A stretch of DNA of 5,644 bases from a bacterium. Its GTDB lineage: Bacteria; Verrucomicrobiota; Verrucomicrobiia; Opitutales; UBA953. Positions 5,155 through 5,644 of the stretch are shown in pieces. The notes beneath the pieces were generated by a model. That model did not search any database, was not told the DNA's origin, and saw only the letters and a program-made list of their open reading frames with translations. The first letter of the stretch is position 1. Every line of letters begins with the position of its first letter. The position numbers and the translations under genes were made by a program. The DNA is taken from the NCBI GenBank assembly GCA_009926645.1, contig RFOO01000085.1, positions 1 through 5,644 of the forward strand, in the 5' to 3' direction.

Positions 5155-5644
5155 TCAACGAATCTCGACGTGATTCTTGGCTCGAAGTTCAGTTAGCCAA
5201 GTTGCGACCGCTTGCTTCATGGATTCGGCGCGAACACGCTCTTCGACCTCGGTTAAAATTTGTGGATCATCGAGGGTAGCTGGACCCGCAACTTTAAACC
5301 CTTCACGTTTAAGGATGAACCATACCGACTTTCCACCTTCAACGGTAAATTGAATGGGCTCCGAAATTTCACCATCCTTGAGATTGCGTATCGCCACGGC
5401 TACACGTTCATTGAGGTCTTCAAGATTTTTCCAGCCCGCATCGCCACCACGGCTTGCGAAGTCATCACTGCTAACGGCTTCCGCAATTTCCGCAAAAGTG
5501 GGGTTGGGTTTTGAGGAGAGGCTTTTAATCTTATATTTAGCAATAAATCCGGGTAATTTTTCAGGCTTTTTTAAAGCCTCGGAGAGTGCTTGAACTTTTC
5601 CTGCAACTTCCGAGACAGCCTCTGCTGCACCTTCAGTAATCGTG
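5155..5644 (-). CDS. SurA/PpiC-type peptidyl-prolyl isomerase, C-terminal part (runs off right edge)
   Basis: Parvulin-family isomerases of this type (SurA, PpiD, PrsA-like) catalyse cis-trans proline isomerisation and chaperone proteins in the periplasm or at the cell surface. The frame is open to the right edge, giving 162 residues to TGA at 5157-5155. Numbering from the edge, residues 50-71 (FAEIAEAVSSD to RGGDAGW) match the parvulin F-ELA-S-D-GGDLGW block. Residues 84-110 (AIRNLKDGEISEPI to VWFILK) match the following L-GE-S-PI...G-I strands. A helical tail ending WLTELRAKNHVEIR is like the SurA C-terminus. The first parvulin strand (HIL region), any signal peptide and the N-terminal chaperone domain are outside, so surA versus another PpiC-type gene cannot be settled. 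A stretch at about 27-49 between the first helix and the FAEIA block seems longer than usual. A GTG at 5397 is an internal codon, not a start. malQ follows after one base. Confidence 0.85.
   Translation of the reverse strand, partial: TITEGAAEAVSEVAGKVQALSEALKKPEKLPGFIAKYKIKSLSSKPNPTFAEIAEAVSSDDFASRGGDAGWKNLEDLNERVAVAIRNLKDGEISEPIQFTVEGGKSVWFILKREGFKVAGPATLDDPQILTEVEERVRAESMKQAVATWLTELRAKNHVEIR

Noticed and set aside
5155..5397. Separate 80-residue protein starting at GTG 5397.
   Set aside because: The frame stays open to the right edge and the upstream residues complete a parvulin motif (GGDAGW), so this is the tail of a larger gene.
1..5644. Mobile element, CRISPR array, phage genes, toxin-antitoxin or defence system.
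   Set aside because: No transposase or integrase motifs, no regular repeats, and nearly all bases are taken by housekeeping genes.

Overview
This is an ordinary bacterial housekeeping window with no mobile element, CRISPR array, tRNA or rRNA. It probably comes from a Gram-negative-type bacterium, because the right-hand gene is a SurA-like periplasmic folding factor. The short NusA, the general look of the proteins and the lack of Shine-Dalgarno sequences at every visible start make me think of the PVC group, perhaps Verrucomicrobiota. That taxonomic guess is an inference with low confidence.

Layout, left to right. On the minus strand, the N-terminal 177 codons of infB (translation initiation factor IF-2) run off the left edge at position 1, preceded 40 bases upstream by nusA (572-1828). 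This is the conserved nusA-infB order. A 183-base divergent intergenic region (1829-2011) follows. On the minus strand it holds a good sigma70-type promoter, then almost at once an intrinsic terminator in the nusA leader, with a small alternative hairpin that would compete with it. On the plus strand lies ettA (2012-3688), an ABC-F translational throttle. Convergent to it and overlapping it by 11 bases is malQ (3678-5153, minus), a GH77 4-alpha-glucanotransferase. malQ lies one base downstream of the stop of a SurA/PpiC-type peptidyl-prolyl isomerase gene (5155-5644, minus), whose 5' part lies beyond the right edge.

How the genes relate: nusA, infB and ettA all act in transcription or translation (elongation and termination, initiation, and the first elongation steps), and nusA and ettA diverge from one control region. 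malQ (maltodextrin/glycogen metabolism) and the isomerase (envelope protein folding) are functionally unrelated but so tightly spaced that they are probably co-transcribed.

The most interesting signal is not a new gene but the nusA leader: promoter, roughly 40-base leader, perfect terminator hairpin with a T6 tract, and a competing hairpin. It looks like an attenuator through which NusA could regulate its own operon. I found no convincing undescribed multi-gene system.
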